From contig CAVZKR010000008.1 in the NCBI GenBank assembly GCA_963775935.1, positions 124,001 to 188,000 of the forward strand: a DNA stretch of 64,000 bases. Reading direction: 5' to 3'. Below are positions 8,977 through 17,565 of this stretch, in pieces. A program made the position numbers and the translations under genes. The stretch's first letter is position 1; every line of letters starts with the position of its first letter. The notes beneath the pieces were generated by a model. The model had not been told where the DNA came from and ran no database searches. It worked only from the letters and a program-made list of their open reading frames with translations. Source of the DNA: JBBIPA01 sp963775935. Lineage in GTDB: Bacteria; Chloroflexota; Dehalococcoidia; GIF9; UBA5629.

Positions 8977-9606
8977 TCAATGTCGTTTACTTCGGGGTAA
9001 TAACTGGCTAACTTCGCTCCATATAATATTGCTAATCGTAGCTCTCGACAATGTAGCATCGATTACCAGCCATCGCCGTGGCTCTTTTAACGCTAACTGC
9101 AGATAACCACTTCTTACCCTATTGTGAAAAGTAAGTCCCTCACCCTCAAACCTGTCTTCGCTGTTTGCTCTTTTACGGTTTAACCCTTTTTCGACTTGTA
9201 TATCGAGTAATATAGTGAGATCAGGTTTGAGCTCTTGAGTCGTTATACGATTGAGCATCTTAATGGTTTCCAAGTCTATGCCACGTCCATAACCTTGATA
9301 GGCAATAGTAGAATCGGTAAAGCGGTCGCAAATGACCACAGCGCCCTTCTGTAAGCTGGGTAGAATTACTTCAGCAACTAATTGAGCCCGACTGGCAGCA
9401 AAGAGAAATAGTTCAGCTTCTGAGGATACAATTCCCTGCCGCTTCCTTTTCAACAAACGCCTTATTTCATTACCCAGGCCTGTCCCCCCAGGTTCATAAG
9501 TGAGCTCTACCGGGATACCTAAACCATTCAATTTCAAGTAGAGAGCCTTGGACTGAAAACTTTTGCCGCATCCTTCTCCACCCTCAAAGGTAATGAATAT
9601 GCCCAC
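8977..9606 (-). CDS. tmk: Thymidylate kinase
   Basis: dTMP kinase, making dTDP for DNA synthesis. The P-loop is FEGGEGCGKSFQSKAL at the N-terminus, with the DR(F/Y) segment ICDRFTDSTIAYQGYGRG and the lid region RKRANSEDRFE. Start is GTG, with a purine-rich AAGGAAAAGA upstream. 209 residues, normal. It lies in the leftward housekeeping run with mnmA three bases downstream. Confidence 0.95.
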   Translation of the reverse strand: MGIFITFEGGEGCGKSFQSKALYLKLNGLGIPVELTYEPGGTGLGNEIRRLLKRKRQGIVSSEAELFLFAASRAQLVAEVILPSLQKGAVVICDRFTDSTIAYQGYGRGIDLETIKMLNRITTQELKPDLTILLDIQVEKGLNRKRANSEDRFEGEGLTFHNRVRSGYLQLALKEPRRWLVIDATLSRATISNIIWSEVSQLLPRSKRH

Positions 9607-9652
9607 TAAATCTTTTCCTTTGCATGCTCTTTAATATTATGTAATCTGTGCC

Positions 9653-11149
9653 CTATCGTTTCGAAAGGACAACTCTTCTTCTTGGTTCTTCGCCAAGGCT
9701 TTGAGATTTAAGATCATGACGATTAGCCAGAATATGCTGTAACCGCCGAATAAAAGCGTTTTGCGGGTTTAGTTCTACGGAGTCTGAGCCTTCTTTTACT
9801 TGTTTTGCTGCCCCTTCGGCCTCTTTTATGGCTAAGCTTACCGTGATATCCTTCTGAGAGATATATATATTTTCAAGGCATTGTCTCAGTTGTGGAATGT
9901 TACTACTTTTAACGGCATATATTGGGATGCCTGCAGTCTCAGCGTCCCTTATCTTTTGGGGTTTTCTTCGATAGTAATTTTTCGTTGTTAAAAGAAGATT
10001 TGCTTCTTTGATGTTACTTGTAAGATGCAATGGGATTCCTTTTCCTTTCGCAATTTCCTCAAGTTTGGAGTGATTGACACCAAAAAGATATATAAGTGGT
10101 TTCTCTGCCTGTATTTCTGGCTGTTTATTATTTGGCGCGAGAGTTACTTCTGTAAGCCCCTTCTTTATCTCACCGTTTTCATCAATCCGCCGCACCTCAG
10201 TTTCCTGGACTTTTGCATGCAGAACGGCATCAACGGCCTCTCCAACATCAGAGTGGACAATCACCTGGTTCCGCTCTTGAATTTCAACTACTATATCGAA
10301 TGTGGGAGGAGCTTTGCGCTCTAAAATTGATTTCTGTGTATGACGCCTTCTCGCCTCTTCGTCTCCCAATGTCACTGTTTGAATCCCACCAATTAGATCG
10401 GATAAAGTAGGGTTCATCATTAAATTTTCCAGGCTGTTTCCATGAGCTGTACCAACTAATTGTACTCCGCGTTCTGCTATAGTTCTGGCAGCTTCAGCTT
10501 CAAGGCTGGTGCCTATCTCATCGACAATGATGACTTCTGGCATATGATTCTCCACGGCCTCAATCATTACAGCATGTTGCATTGTTGGTGATGGTACCTG
10601 CATCCGCCGCGCATGCCCTATCGCTGGATGTGGAATATCGCCGTCACCGGCGATTTCGTTAGACGTGTCAATGACTATCACTCGTTTCTTAAGGTCATCA
10701 GCAAGAACCCTCGCCACTTCTCGTAACATCGTTGTTTTTCCAATGCCTGGCCGCCCTAGAAGTAACACGTTTTTACCCGACTCAACGAGGTCCTGAATAA
10801 TGTTTACAGTACCATAGACAGCTCTGCCAACACGACATGTTAAGCCTACTATTTTCCCTTCCCTATTGCGTATAGCGGAGATCCGATGGAGTGTACGCTC
10901 AATACCAGCACGGTTATCCCCACTGAAAACTCCTATTCGGCTAACAACGTAATCGATATCTGAGGAAGATACTTCTCTTTGGTTTACGATTATTTCTTTC
11001 TGAGGATAGCGAGCTTCAACAGGACGTCCTAAATCCAGAACGACTTCTAAAAGCTCCCTATCACTCGATTGCTGGCTAAGAGACTGATGAATGTCCAACG
11101 GTAAAACATTGAGTAATGCGTCTAAATCATCAGCAATTACTTTCTGCAA
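9653..11149 (-). CDS. AAA ATPase of the R3H/SpoIIIAA-like (Ycf45) family
   Basis: A 498-residue P-loop ATPase like the chloroplast/cyanobacterial Ycf45 proteins and the ATPase SpoIIIAA; the cellular role is unknown. The N-terminal third precedes a domain with Walker A LGRPGIGKTTMLRE, Walker B EVIIVDEIG and the sensor segment QLVGTAHGNSL. C-terminal to it are a region resembling a nucleotide-responsive strand-helix fold (about 350-420) and a last section (about 430-480) where the R3H single-strand nucleic-acid domain normally sits. Start is TTG, directly after the pdxT stop, with GAGGAG seven bases upstream inside pdxT. Co-transcription with pdxST is clear but functionally unexplained. Confidence 0.8.
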   Translation of the reverse strand: MQKVIADDLDALLNVLPLDIHQSLSQQSSDRELLEVVLDLGRPVEARYPQKEIIVNQREVSSSDIDYVVSRIGVFSGDNRAGIERTLHRISAIRNREGKIVGLTCRVGRAVYGTVNIIQDLVESGKNVLLLGRPGIGKTTMLREVARVLADDLKKRVIVIDTSNEIAGDGDIPHPAIGHARRMQVPSPTMQHAVMIEAVENHMPEVIIVDEIGTSLEAEAARTIAERGVQLVGTAHGNSLENLMMNPTLSDLIGGIQTVTLGDEEARRRHTQKSILERKAPPTFDIVVEIQERNQVIVHSDVGEAVDAVLHAKVQETEVRRIDENGEIKKGLTEVTLAPNNKQPEIQAEKPLIYLFGVNHSKLEEIAKGKGIPLHLTSNIKEANLLLTTKNYYRRKPQKIRDAETAGIPIYAVKSSNIPQLRQCLENIYISQKDITVSLAIKEAEGAAKQVKEGSDSVELNPQNAFIRRLQHILANRHDLKSQSLGEEPRRRVVLSKR

Positions 11150-11722
11150 TCACATCTCCTCGATCATACTAAGAAAATATTTGTGGAATCGCATATCATT
11201 TGTAAGTTCCGGATGGAAAGCACAGGCAAGCATGTTCCCTTGCTTGACAGCGACAGTGTGGCTACTCGCCTGACACAATATCTCAACATTTGACTCCACT
11301 TTTTGGACAATAGGCGCACGGATAAAAATACCACGAAAGGTTCTATCACCCAAGGCTGGAATCGATAAATCAGTCTCGAAACTCTCCGCCTGCCGGCCAT
11401 AAGCATTCCGCTTTATTTCGATGTTCATAACTCCGAGAGGTTCTACTTCTGCCCCCACCACCTTTTCAGCAAGCAAAACCATACCAGCGCAGGTACCTAG
11501 CACCGGTAATCCCTGTTTGATAAAATTCCTTATCGGCTCCATAAGATGGTAACCTAATAGCAATCTACTTATAGTAGTGCTCTCGCCACCTGGAATAACT
11601 AATGCCCGTACTCCAGCAAGGTCTGAAGGCAAACGCACAGGAATAACGTCTATGTCGAGAGCGGTCAGGACTTTTATATGTTCGACAAAGGCTCCTTGCA
11701 GAGCCAGGACACCGACTTTCAC
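11150..11722 (-). CDS. pdxT: Pyridoxal 5'-phosphate synthase glutaminase subunit PdxT
   Basis: PdxT releases ammonia from glutamine for PdxS in the DXP-independent vitamin B6 route. Family segments are GVLALQGAFVEH at the N-terminus, PGGESTT, the nucleophile loop LGTCAGMVLLA and the His/Glu of the triad in CAFHPEL near the end. 190 residues, full length. One base separates it from the pdxS stop, so the two subunits are translated together. Confidence 0.97.
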   Translation of the reverse strand: MKVGVLALQGAFVEHIKVLTALDIDVIPVRLPSDLAGVRALVIPGGESTTISRLLLGYHLMEPIRNFIKQGLPVLGTCAGMVLLAEKVVGAEVEPLGVMNIEIKRNAYGRQAESFETDLSIPALGDRTFRGIFIRAPIVQKVESNVEILCQASSHTVAVKQGNMLACAFHPELTNDMRFHKYFLSMIEEM

Positions 11723-11723
11723 A

Positions 11724-12605
11724 CTACCAACCTCTTGATGCTAGCAACCCCTCAGGGGATATGCTTTTAATGTCGAGACCCGACATTGCAGCACCAAGAG
11801 CTTTTGATGCTTCAGCGATCATGTCTGGATTATTATAATGGGTTGTCGCTTTAACAATAGCTTTGGCTCTTCGGGCAGGATCGCTGGATTTGAAAATACC
11901 GGAACCAACAAAGATGCCCTCCGCACCCAATTGCATCATTAAAGCTGCATCAGCCGGTGTAGCCACGCCACCAGCAGCAAAATTGACCACAGGGAGCTTA
12001 CCACTCTTATGGATTTCAATCACCAACTCAAGTGGAGCGCCAAGTGCTTTTGACTCTGCGACCAATTCATCTTCAGGCATTGTTGCGAGCTTGCGAATAC
12101 TATCTTGGACAGTTCGCATATGTCGCACTGCTTCTACAATATTTCCCGTACCGGCTTCACCCTTCGTCCGAATCATGGCAGCTCCCTCGGCAAGTCTTCG
12201 TAAAGCTTCACCTAAATCACGGCAGCCGCAGACAAAGGGAACCTTAAAAGCATGCTTCCAAACATGATGGCTCTCATCAGCAGGAGTAAGCACCTCGGAC
12301 TCGTCAATAAAGTCTATTCCCAATGCTTCCAATACTTGTGCTTCAACAAAATGGCCGATACGACATTTAGCCATAACTGGTATTGTCACTGCCTCCATTA
12401 TGGCAAGAATAACTGTAGGGTCCGCCATGCGAGCTACTCCACCATCTGCCCTAATATCTGCTGGTACACGTTCTAGTGCCATTACAGCACAAGCGCCTGC
12501 TTCCTCTGCTATCTTGGCTTGATCCGGTGTGACAACATCCATAATAACGCCGCCCTTCAGCATCTGGGCAAGTCCTGTTTTCACTTTCCACGTGCCTGTA
12601 TCCAT
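11724..12605 (-). CDS. pdxS: Pyridoxal 5'-phosphate synthase subunit PdxS
   Basis: PdxS condenses ribose 5-phosphate, glyceraldehyde 3-phosphate and ammonia to PLP in a dodecameric (beta/alpha)8 barrel. The catalytic lysines are in PVMAKCRIGHFVEA and RTKGEAGTGNIVEA; GGVIMDVV, DESEVLTPAD and GAEGIFVGSGIFKS are also diagnostic. 293 residues, full length. The start MDTGTWKVKTGLAQ matches the family N-terminus although the only close Shine-Dalgarno-like sequence (AAGGA) nearly touches the ATG; a purine run AAGGAGGAGG lies about 30 bases further up. First gene of the pdxS-pdxT-ATPase operon, divergent from tsaD. Confidence 0.97.
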   Translation of the reverse strand: MDTGTWKVKTGLAQMLKGGVIMDVVTPDQAKIAEEAGACAVMALERVPADIRADGGVARMADPTVILAIMEAVTIPVMAKCRIGHFVEAQVLEALGIDFIDESEVLTPADESHHVWKHAFKVPFVCGCRDLGEALRRLAEGAAMIRTKGEAGTGNIVEAVRHMRTVQDSIRKLATMPEDELVAESKALGAPLELVIEIHKSGKLPVVNFAAGGVATPADAALMMQLGAEGIFVGSGIFKSSDPARRAKAIVKATTHYNNPDMIAEASKALGAAMSGLDIKSISPEGLLASRGW

Positions 12606-12721
12606 TCCTTGTTTCAGGTAGTACTATGGGAAACTACCTCCTCCTTCTATATAATTCTACATGTGTTTGTTCACTCTATCAAATTCTAAAGCTTGTTTCA
12701 AATCTCACATATTGTCTGTGT

Positions 12722-12727
12722 TATAAT
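12722..12727 (+). promoter_or_regulatory. -10 box of tsaD, giving a near-leaderless transcript
   Basis: A perfect TATAAT lies 7 bases before the tsaD ATG at 12735, so a start at the usual distance would fall on or next to the A of the start codon. No Shine-Dalgarno is present. The -35 region is poor (TCAAAT 18 bases upstream is the best match). Confidence 0.5.
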
Positions 12728-12734
12728 CCTGCAT

Positions 12735-13721
12735 ATGAAAATTCTAGGGATCGAAACGTCGTGCGATGAAACCGCAGCGTCGGTAGTTGAAGATGGAACC
12801 GTGATTCTGTCAAATATGATATCTTCTCAAGTAGATATTCATTCACGCTATGGTGGCATCGTGCCTGAAGTAGCCTCACGACAGCATATGCTAGCCGTTC
12901 TACCTGTCATAAACAGCGCTATGACCCAGGCAAAATCTAGCTGGCAGGATATCAATGCTATAGCTGTCACCTATGGTCCAGGATTAGCCGGTTCATTATT
13001 AGTCGGCGTCAATGTGGCGAAAGCAATAGCCTTAGCATTTCATCTTCCACTTATTGGCATCAATCACCTCGAAGGCCATATCTATGCTAATTGGCTAAAC
13101 CACAATCAGCCGAGCTTACCGTGTATCTGCCTCATTGTTTCAGGTGGACACAGTGATTTACTATTGATGGAAAGGCATGGACAATTTAAAAAACTAGGGC
13201 GGACGCGTGATGATGCTGCCGGTGAAGCTTTCGATAAAGGAGCCAGACTCTTAGACTTAGGTTATCCAGGTGGGCCGGCAATTCAAGCCGCTGGAAAAAA
13301 TGGTTCGCCTTCTCTACCCTTACCAAGAGCATGGCTTAAGGGCAGTGATGATTTCAGTTTCAGCGGTTTAAAGACTGCCCTCCTCCATTTAGTGCAATCA
13401 AATGAAACCACAGTTTCCTATTCGGTTGCTGACGTTGCCGCCAGTTTTCAACAGGCAATTGTCGAGGTTTTGGCTGTTAAGACGATTCAAGCTGCCGAGA
13501 GATTGGGTATTAAACAAATAATTCTGGCTGGAGGTGTAGCCGCCAATAAAGCTTTATATGATTACTTAAAGCATAAGTCACCCATCCCAACCTTGATACC
13601 CCCACCAACATTATGTACCGACAATGCTGCTATGATCGCAGCTTGTGGCTATTACCACTATCAATTCGGGAAAATAGATGGCTATGATATTGATGTGATA
13701 CCCAGTCTTGGTTTAGGTTAA
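12735..13721 (+). CDS. tsaD: tRNA N6-threonylcarbamoyladenosine transferase TsaD
   Basis: TsaD transfers the threonylcarbamoyl group to A37 of ANN-decoding tRNAs. It has the ASKHA fold with GIETSCDETAASVV, the metal-binding NHLEGHIYANW, SGGHSDLLL and GEAFDKGARLLDLGYPGGP. ATG at 12735 (MKILGIETSCDE) is the family start; the frame is open for 14 codons upstream but those would lie across the promoter. The last 92 bases overlap the end of the convergent DUF2851 gene. Confidence 0.96.
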   Translation: MKILGIETSCDETAASVVEDGTVILSNMISSQVDIHSRYGGIVPEVASRQHMLAVLPVINSAMTQAKSSWQDINAIAVTYGPGLAGSLLVGVNVAKAIALAFHLPLIGINHLEGHIYANWLNHNQPSLPCICLIVSGGHSDLLLMERHGQFKKLGRTRDDAAGEAFDKGARLLDLGYPGGPAIQAAGKNGSPSLPLPRAWLKGSDDFSFSGLKTALLHLVQSNETTVSYSVADVAASFQQAIVEVLAVKTIQAAERLGIKQIILAGGVAANKALYDYLKHKSPIPTLIPPPTLCTDNAAMIAACGYYHYQFGKIDGYDIDVIPSLGLG

Positions 13722-15054
13722 TAGTAATAGGACATTCTTCGCAGTCTTTGTAGCGACAATAATTCTTAAAGATATGTACTAGCCCTTGTTGTTGTGAAGC
13801 TGAGAGGCTAAAGTCTGGCCTTAGTAAAAGTTGTTGTTTCATAAAACGCACTAGTTGATTGCTTTCCAGCTTAGGAAAGCTAAGGTAGATTCCTTTAGCT
13901 TTATCCTTTAGCTCAGGGGTTGAATATAATGCCCCCCAAGCATAAGCAAATGGTAAAATAACGTTTATCACTATCTCGGCAGCTTTGTTTCTTCCTAGAA
14001 GCGCTGGACTTTTTGATGTGATGACCCCAAAGTCACTGTGATTTACCCAATAATCTTGGCCGAGGATAATTAAGCCGTTTTCAATCCACCGGTACTCTTG
14101 ATTGTGTGGACTTTCGTTTACCAGATTTAAGATACCTTGCAGCAATCCGTGTTGACGATACCTGTGAACAAGGTAACCGAGCGCTACAAGGCGACGAGTG
14201 GGGAAATTATGCGGACGCACCCGAAAAAATTGCCAATCGGATTGGTTCATCACCCTGCTAATATGGCTCGAACGCCATATTGTCTCCAATTCTGCCACCT
14301 CAGATTTTTCATAAGATATGGATTTGCTCTTAAGCCTTTGGAATGGTAATAAACCCGCCGATCCTAGAATTAATGCCTGATTAATGATGCCTCTTTCATC
14401 ATTTTCTCTCCCCTCAAGTATTTTAAGTGGCAACATGTCAGCAAGATTCTCGCATGGCTTGGTATTTTTGTCATAACCCAGAGCTCTAGCCATGCTCTTA
14501 AAAAGCAATTGCCCAGAATCCCCTGTTGCTAGACCTCCTTGGAACGATGCTACTTTGGAAGCAAATCTTTCCTTACCAGCAGCAACAAGTACAGCAGATA
14601 AGGACTCATTAGTAAAATAAGCCCCTGCCTTCTTACATGAAGGAGTGCATCGATACAACAAACTTATTTCTTGATGGCTGTGATTTAAAGGATACACAAG
14701 AAAAGTACTCAGACAAACGGAAGGAATAATATTTCCATTTTGTAGAACAGTGGTTTTGGGGCAATCGTGCCACATGACTACGTGAAGAACTACATTGTTG
14801 TATTTACTATCCTTATGATGACCATGGTCATACCATTGACTTGACCTGACATGTATTTCAATATCGCCTTTTATTGTTTTATCACCAATGGTTAAGACAG
14901 CATCACAAAAGTCACTTCCACCATCACTACAAAGCCTTCCCGGAAAAATAACGCAAACTTCCTCTCCTGAATCTGTAACCAGCTTGGTCACAAGCTGCTG
15001 TTGCCATATCTGAGCAACAAGTTGTTCTGAAATTACTTTTTCCAATTTATACAC
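13630..15054 (-). CDS. DUF2851 family protein
   Basis: A 474-residue member of the DUF2851 family of unknown function. Characteristic N-terminal strands include GDIEIHVRSSQWYDHGHH and YNNVVLHVVMWHD, a fold reminiscent of nucleases though no activity is established. A cysteine group CRYKDCEECP lies near the C-terminus. The start is GTG within a palindromic TACACG/CGTGTA site and without Shine-Dalgarno. The last 30 or so residues, after the cysteine group, are encoded opposite the end of tsaD and look like an extension. The XRE regulator gene lies 51 bases upstream and probably controls it. Confidence 0.8.
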   Translation of the reverse strand: MYKLEKVISEQLVAQIWQQQLVTKLVTDSGEEVCVIFPGRLCSDGGSDFCDAVLTIGDKTIKGDIEIHVRSSQWYDHGHHKDSKYNNVVLHVVMWHDCPKTTVLQNGNIIPSVCLSTFLVYPLNHSHQEISLLYRCTPSCKKAGAYFTNESLSAVLVAAGKERFASKVASFQGGLATGDSGQLLFKSMARALGYDKNTKPCENLADMLPLKILEGRENDERGIINQALILGSAGLLPFQRLKSKSISYEKSEVAELETIWRSSHISRVMNQSDWQFFRVRPHNFPTRRLVALGYLVHRYRQHGLLQGILNLVNESPHNQEYRWIENGLIILGQDYWVNHSDFGVITSKSPALLGRNKAAEIVINVILPFAYAWGALYSTPELKDKAKGIYLSFPKLESNQLVRFMKQQLLLRPDFSLSASQQQGLVHIFKNYCRYKDCEECPITINLNQDWVSHQYHSHLFSRIDSGNSHKLRS

Positions 15055-15066
15055 GTTTGCGTGTAA
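15050..15066. promoter_or_regulatory. Candidate XRE operator at the DUF2851 start
   Basis: Inverted repeat TACACG-TTTG-CGTGTA, covering the GTG start codon of the DUF2851 gene. It matches 12 of 17 positions of the site at 15356-15372. Confidence 0.5.
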
Positions 15067-15105
15067 TTCGAGTCCAAAAATTACAGGGACTATTACTATT
15101 ATTGT

Positions 15106-15351
15106 TTAGCTATACTTATGAGGATCTGGGTTATAGGAGAAAGCAGAACGTTCAGCAATGATATTTAATAAGGTAACTGAAGTACCACGCGGTTTATACA
15201 TCCCGATTTCCCACTCGCTTATTGTCTGCTGACGAGTACCCAATTCACCAGCCATCCTAGTTTGGGTCAACCCCAAATGTTTTCTGAGCGCCCTGATATG
15301 ATTACTATCCCAACTAAATTTTTTATACGACATACCACTTAAATTTGTCAT
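15106..15351 (-). CDS. XRE-family helix-turn-helix regulator
   Basis: An 81-residue, single-domain DNA-binding protein. The helix-turn-helix covers about residues 17-55: IRALRKHLGLTQTRMAGELG then TRQQTISEWEIGMYKPRG, as in Cro/cI-type repressors. No sensor domain is visible. Upstream on its strand are TTGTAA and TATACC 17 bases apart, with the -10 ending ten bases before the ATG and no Shine-Dalgarno. An inverted repeat covers this -10, and a similar one lies at the DUF2851 start, so autorepression and control of DUF2851 are likely. Confidence 0.85.
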   Translation of the reverse strand: MTNLSGMSYKKFSWDSNHIRALRKHLGLTQTRMAGELGTRQQTISEWEIGMYKPRGTSVTLLNIIAERSAFSYNPDPHKYS

Positions 15352-15355
15352 ATTT

Positions 15356-15372
15356 TACACGGTATAGCGTAA
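15356..15372. promoter_or_regulatory. Candidate XRE operator over its own -10 box
   Basis: TACACGGTATAGCGTAA, with outer arms TTTAC/GTAAA; it covers the -10 box of the XRE gene promoter and resembles the site at 15050-15066. Confidence 0.5.
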
Positions 15373-15389
15373 ATAGTCAATTATTACAA
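15361..15389 (-). promoter_or_regulatory. Promoter of the XRE gene
   Basis: On the minus strand TTGTAA (15389-15384) and TATACC (15366-15361) are 17 bases apart. The start codon follows ten bases after the -10, giving a 5' leader of only a few bases. Confidence 0.5.
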
Positions 15390-15464
15390 CACAGGATTTC
15401 AATACGGTAATCATTAAATAACCAGTGTCTCTCTTAGTTTCTGCTCTCCCACATATATAATTAC

Positions 15465-15493
15465 TTTACAGGTATTCTATTTTATGCTAATAT
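15465..15493 (+). promoter_or_regulatory. groESL promoter
   Basis: TTTACA (15465-15470) and TAATAT (15488-15493) are 17 bases apart; an overlapping TATAAT at 15491-15496 is an alternative -10. The CIRCE element begins at the expected start of transcription. Confidence 0.65.
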
Positions 15494-15495
15494 AA

Positions 15496-15522
15496 TTAGC
15501 AGTCTCATGGTTAGAGTGCTAA
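15496..15522. promoter_or_regulatory. CIRCE element (HrcA operator)
   Basis: TTAGCAGTC, nine bases, GAGTGCTAA: one mismatch to the classical inverted repeat TTAGCACTC-N9-GAGTGCTAA. Its position between promoter and groES implies heat-shock repression by HrcA, whose gene is not in the window. Confidence 0.9.
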
Positions 15523-15544
15523 AATAAATCTGAAGGAGGATGAA

Positions 15545-15838
15545 ATGACAACAAAACTTCAACCTTTAGGAGACAGAGTGCTAGTTAAACCTATTCCTCG
15601 CGAAGAGGTCACCAAGGGCGGTATCGTTCTGCCTGACACCGTTAAGGAAAAGCCACAAGAAGGTAAAGTCCTTGCTGTAGGACCAGGTAAGATGACCGAT
15701 GATGGCAAGAGAATGCCCCTGGATGTCAAAGTTGGTGATACTGTGATATACGCCAAGTATGGAGGCACAGAGATTAAAGAGGTCGATGAGGAACTGATCA
15801 TACTACGAGAAAGTGATATTCTAGCCAAAAAGGCTTAA
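15545..15838 (+). CDS. groES: Co-chaperonin GroES
   Basis: Heptameric lid of the GroEL folding chamber. The 97 residues show PLGDRVLVKPIPREE, the mobile-loop region KGGIVLPDTVKEKPQEG, VLAVGPG and the C-terminal YGGTEIKEVDEELIILRESD. AAGGAGGATGAA gives a strong ribosome binding site. First gene of a CIRCE-controlled groES-groEL operon. Confidence 0.98.
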   Translation: MTTKLQPLGDRVLVKPIPREEVTKGGIVLPDTVKEKPQEGKVLAVGPGKMTDDGKRMPLDVKVGDTVIYAKYGGTEIKEVDEELIILRESDILAKKA

Positions 15839-15882
15839 AAACAAACGGAAATTTCACAATTAATTGAAGGAGGTTAGTATTC

Positions 15883-17496
15883 ATGGCAAAACAAATTCTT
15901 TATGGTGAAGAAGCAAGAAGAGCTTTAAAGAGAGGTATTGATGCTTTGACTGATGCAGTTAAGGTTACACTGGGACCGAGGGGACGCCCAGTAGCTCTTG
16001 ACAAGAAATTCGGTCCGCCTACAGTTCTCAATGATGGTGTGTCCATAGCGAAAGACATTGAGTTGCCCGATCCATTTGAAAATATGGGTGCTCAATTGGT
16101 TAAAGAGGCATCGACAAAAACTAATGACAAGTGTGGTGATGGCACTACTACAGCTACTGTTCTCTCACAGGCAATTGTCACTGAAGGTTTTAAGAACATA
16201 GCTGCTGGGGCTGATGCTATGGCTTTGAAGCGCGGAGTTGAAAAGGGTGTAGCAGCAATGGTCGATGAATTAAAGAAAATGTCCATACCAGTAACTACAA
16301 AAGAACAAGTAGCTCAGGTAGCTACTATTTCTGCTGCTGATGCAGGTATAGGTAGTCTAATTGCCGAAGTCATGGAAAAAGTAGGCAAGGATGGAGTCAT
16401 CACTGTAGAAGAATCAAAAGGTCTTCAATTTGAAACTGACTATGTCGAAGGTATGGAATTCGATCGCGGTTACGTCAGTCCTTACTTTATCACCAATCCC
16501 GAACTTATGAAATGTGAACTCGAAGACCCGTACATTTTAATTACTGACAAGAAAATTTCAGCAATATCAGAGCTTCTGCCCTCTCTGGAAAAGATACTAC
16601 AGGTTTCTAAGAATCTGGTGATTATTGCTGAAGATATCGAAGGTGAGGCTCTGGCCACACTGGTAGTAAACAAGCTCAGGGGAACCCTTAATTGTCTAGC
16701 AGTGAAAGCCCCGGGCTTTGGTGATAGGCGAAAGGCTATGCTTGAAGACATCTCTATCTTAACTGGCGGTAAAGTTATCTCTGAAGAGATAGGGAGAAAA
16801 CTGGATTCAGTTACTGTGGCCGACCTTGGCAGAGCCAGAAAAGTGGTGGCTGATAAGGACAATACCACCATTGTCGAGGGCAAAGGCTCTGATGAGTCAA
16901 TTAAAGCTCGTATCAAGCAGATTAAGGCTCAAATCGATGAGACAACTTCTGATTACGATAAAGAGAAATTGCAAGAGAGACTAGCCAAGTTAGCCGGTGG
17001 TGTGGCTGTCATTAAGGTTGGGGCTGCCACTGAAGTTGAACTCAAAGAGAAAAAACATAGGGTTGAGGATGCCCTGTCAGCTACCAGGTCCGCGGTTGAG
17101 GAAGGCATCCTGCCTGGTGGTGGTGTTGCCTTGCTTAATGTTAGCCCCATTCTGGATAAGGTCAAGGTTGAAGAAGATGACGAGTGTACTGGAGTCGCTA
17201 TCCTGAGGAAAGCTGTTGAAGAACCACTACGCTGGATCGCCATAAACTCCGGTCAGGAAGGCTCGGTGGTGGTAGATAAAGTGAAGCGCAGCAAGAAAGG
17301 TGTGGGTTTCGATGCATTGAAAGGTGATTACGGGGATATGGTGACAAAGGGTATTATTGATCCGCTCAAAGTCACTCGCACTGCTTTGGAGAACGCTGCT
17401 AGTATTGCCACTATGATTTTGACTACCGAGGCACTGGTGACCGATATTCCTGAAAAGGAAAAGGCACCACCAATGCCTCCAATGCCAGAGTACTAA
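15883..17496 (+). CDS. groEL: Chaperonin GroEL
   Basis: Full-length 60-kDa chaperonin (537 residues). The ATP-binding segments TLGPRGRPV and NDGVSIAKDIELPDP, the GDGTTTATVL motif and the C-terminal GGGVALLNVSP are canonical. The C-terminus ends in a short proline/methionine-rich tail rather than the GGM repeat of proteobacterial GroEL. AGGAGG precedes the ATG; groES ends 44 bases upstream. A strong bidirectional terminator follows. Confidence 0.98.
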   Translation: MAKQILYGEEARRALKRGIDALTDAVKVTLGPRGRPVALDKKFGPPTVLNDGVSIAKDIELPDPFENMGAQLVKEASTKTNDKCGDGTTTATVLSQAIVTEGFKNIAAGADAMALKRGVEKGVAAMVDELKKMSIPVTTKEQVAQVATISAADAGIGSLIAEVMEKVGKDGVITVEESKGLQFETDYVEGMEFDRGYVSPYFITNPELMKCELEDPYILITDKKISAISELLPSLEKILQVSKNLVIIAEDIEGEALATLVVNKLRGTLNCLAVKAPGFGDRRKAMLEDISILTGGKVISEEIGRKLDSVTVADLGRARKVVADKDNTTIVEGKGSDESIKARIKQIKAQIDETTSDYDKEKLQERLAKLAGGVAVIKVGAATEVELKEKKHRVEDALSATRSAVEEGILPGGGVALLNVSPILDKVKVEEDDECTGVAILRKAVEEPLRWIAINSGQEGSVVVDKVKRSKKGVGFDALKGDYGDMVTKGIIDPLKVTRTALENAASIATMILTTEALVTDIPEKEKAPPMPPMPEY

Positions 17497-17510
17497 GCAA
17501 AATCTAGGAT

Positions 17511-17554
17511 AATTAAACAAAAAGCCGCCTTAGCGGGCGGCTTTTTGTTTAATT
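17511..17554. terminator. Bidirectional terminator between groEL and the M16 peptidase
   Basis: A perfect 19-bp stem (17511-17529 with 17536-17554) and a 6-base loop, GC-rich at the loop end, flanked by A and T runs so that a U tract follows on either strand. It serves the convergent groEL and peptidase genes. Confidence 0.93.
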
Positions 17555-17565
17555 AGACCCATGCT

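Noticed and set aside
12693..12734. Upstream start for tsaD
   Set aside because: These 14 codons cover the TATAAT box and have no counterpart in TsaD proteins.
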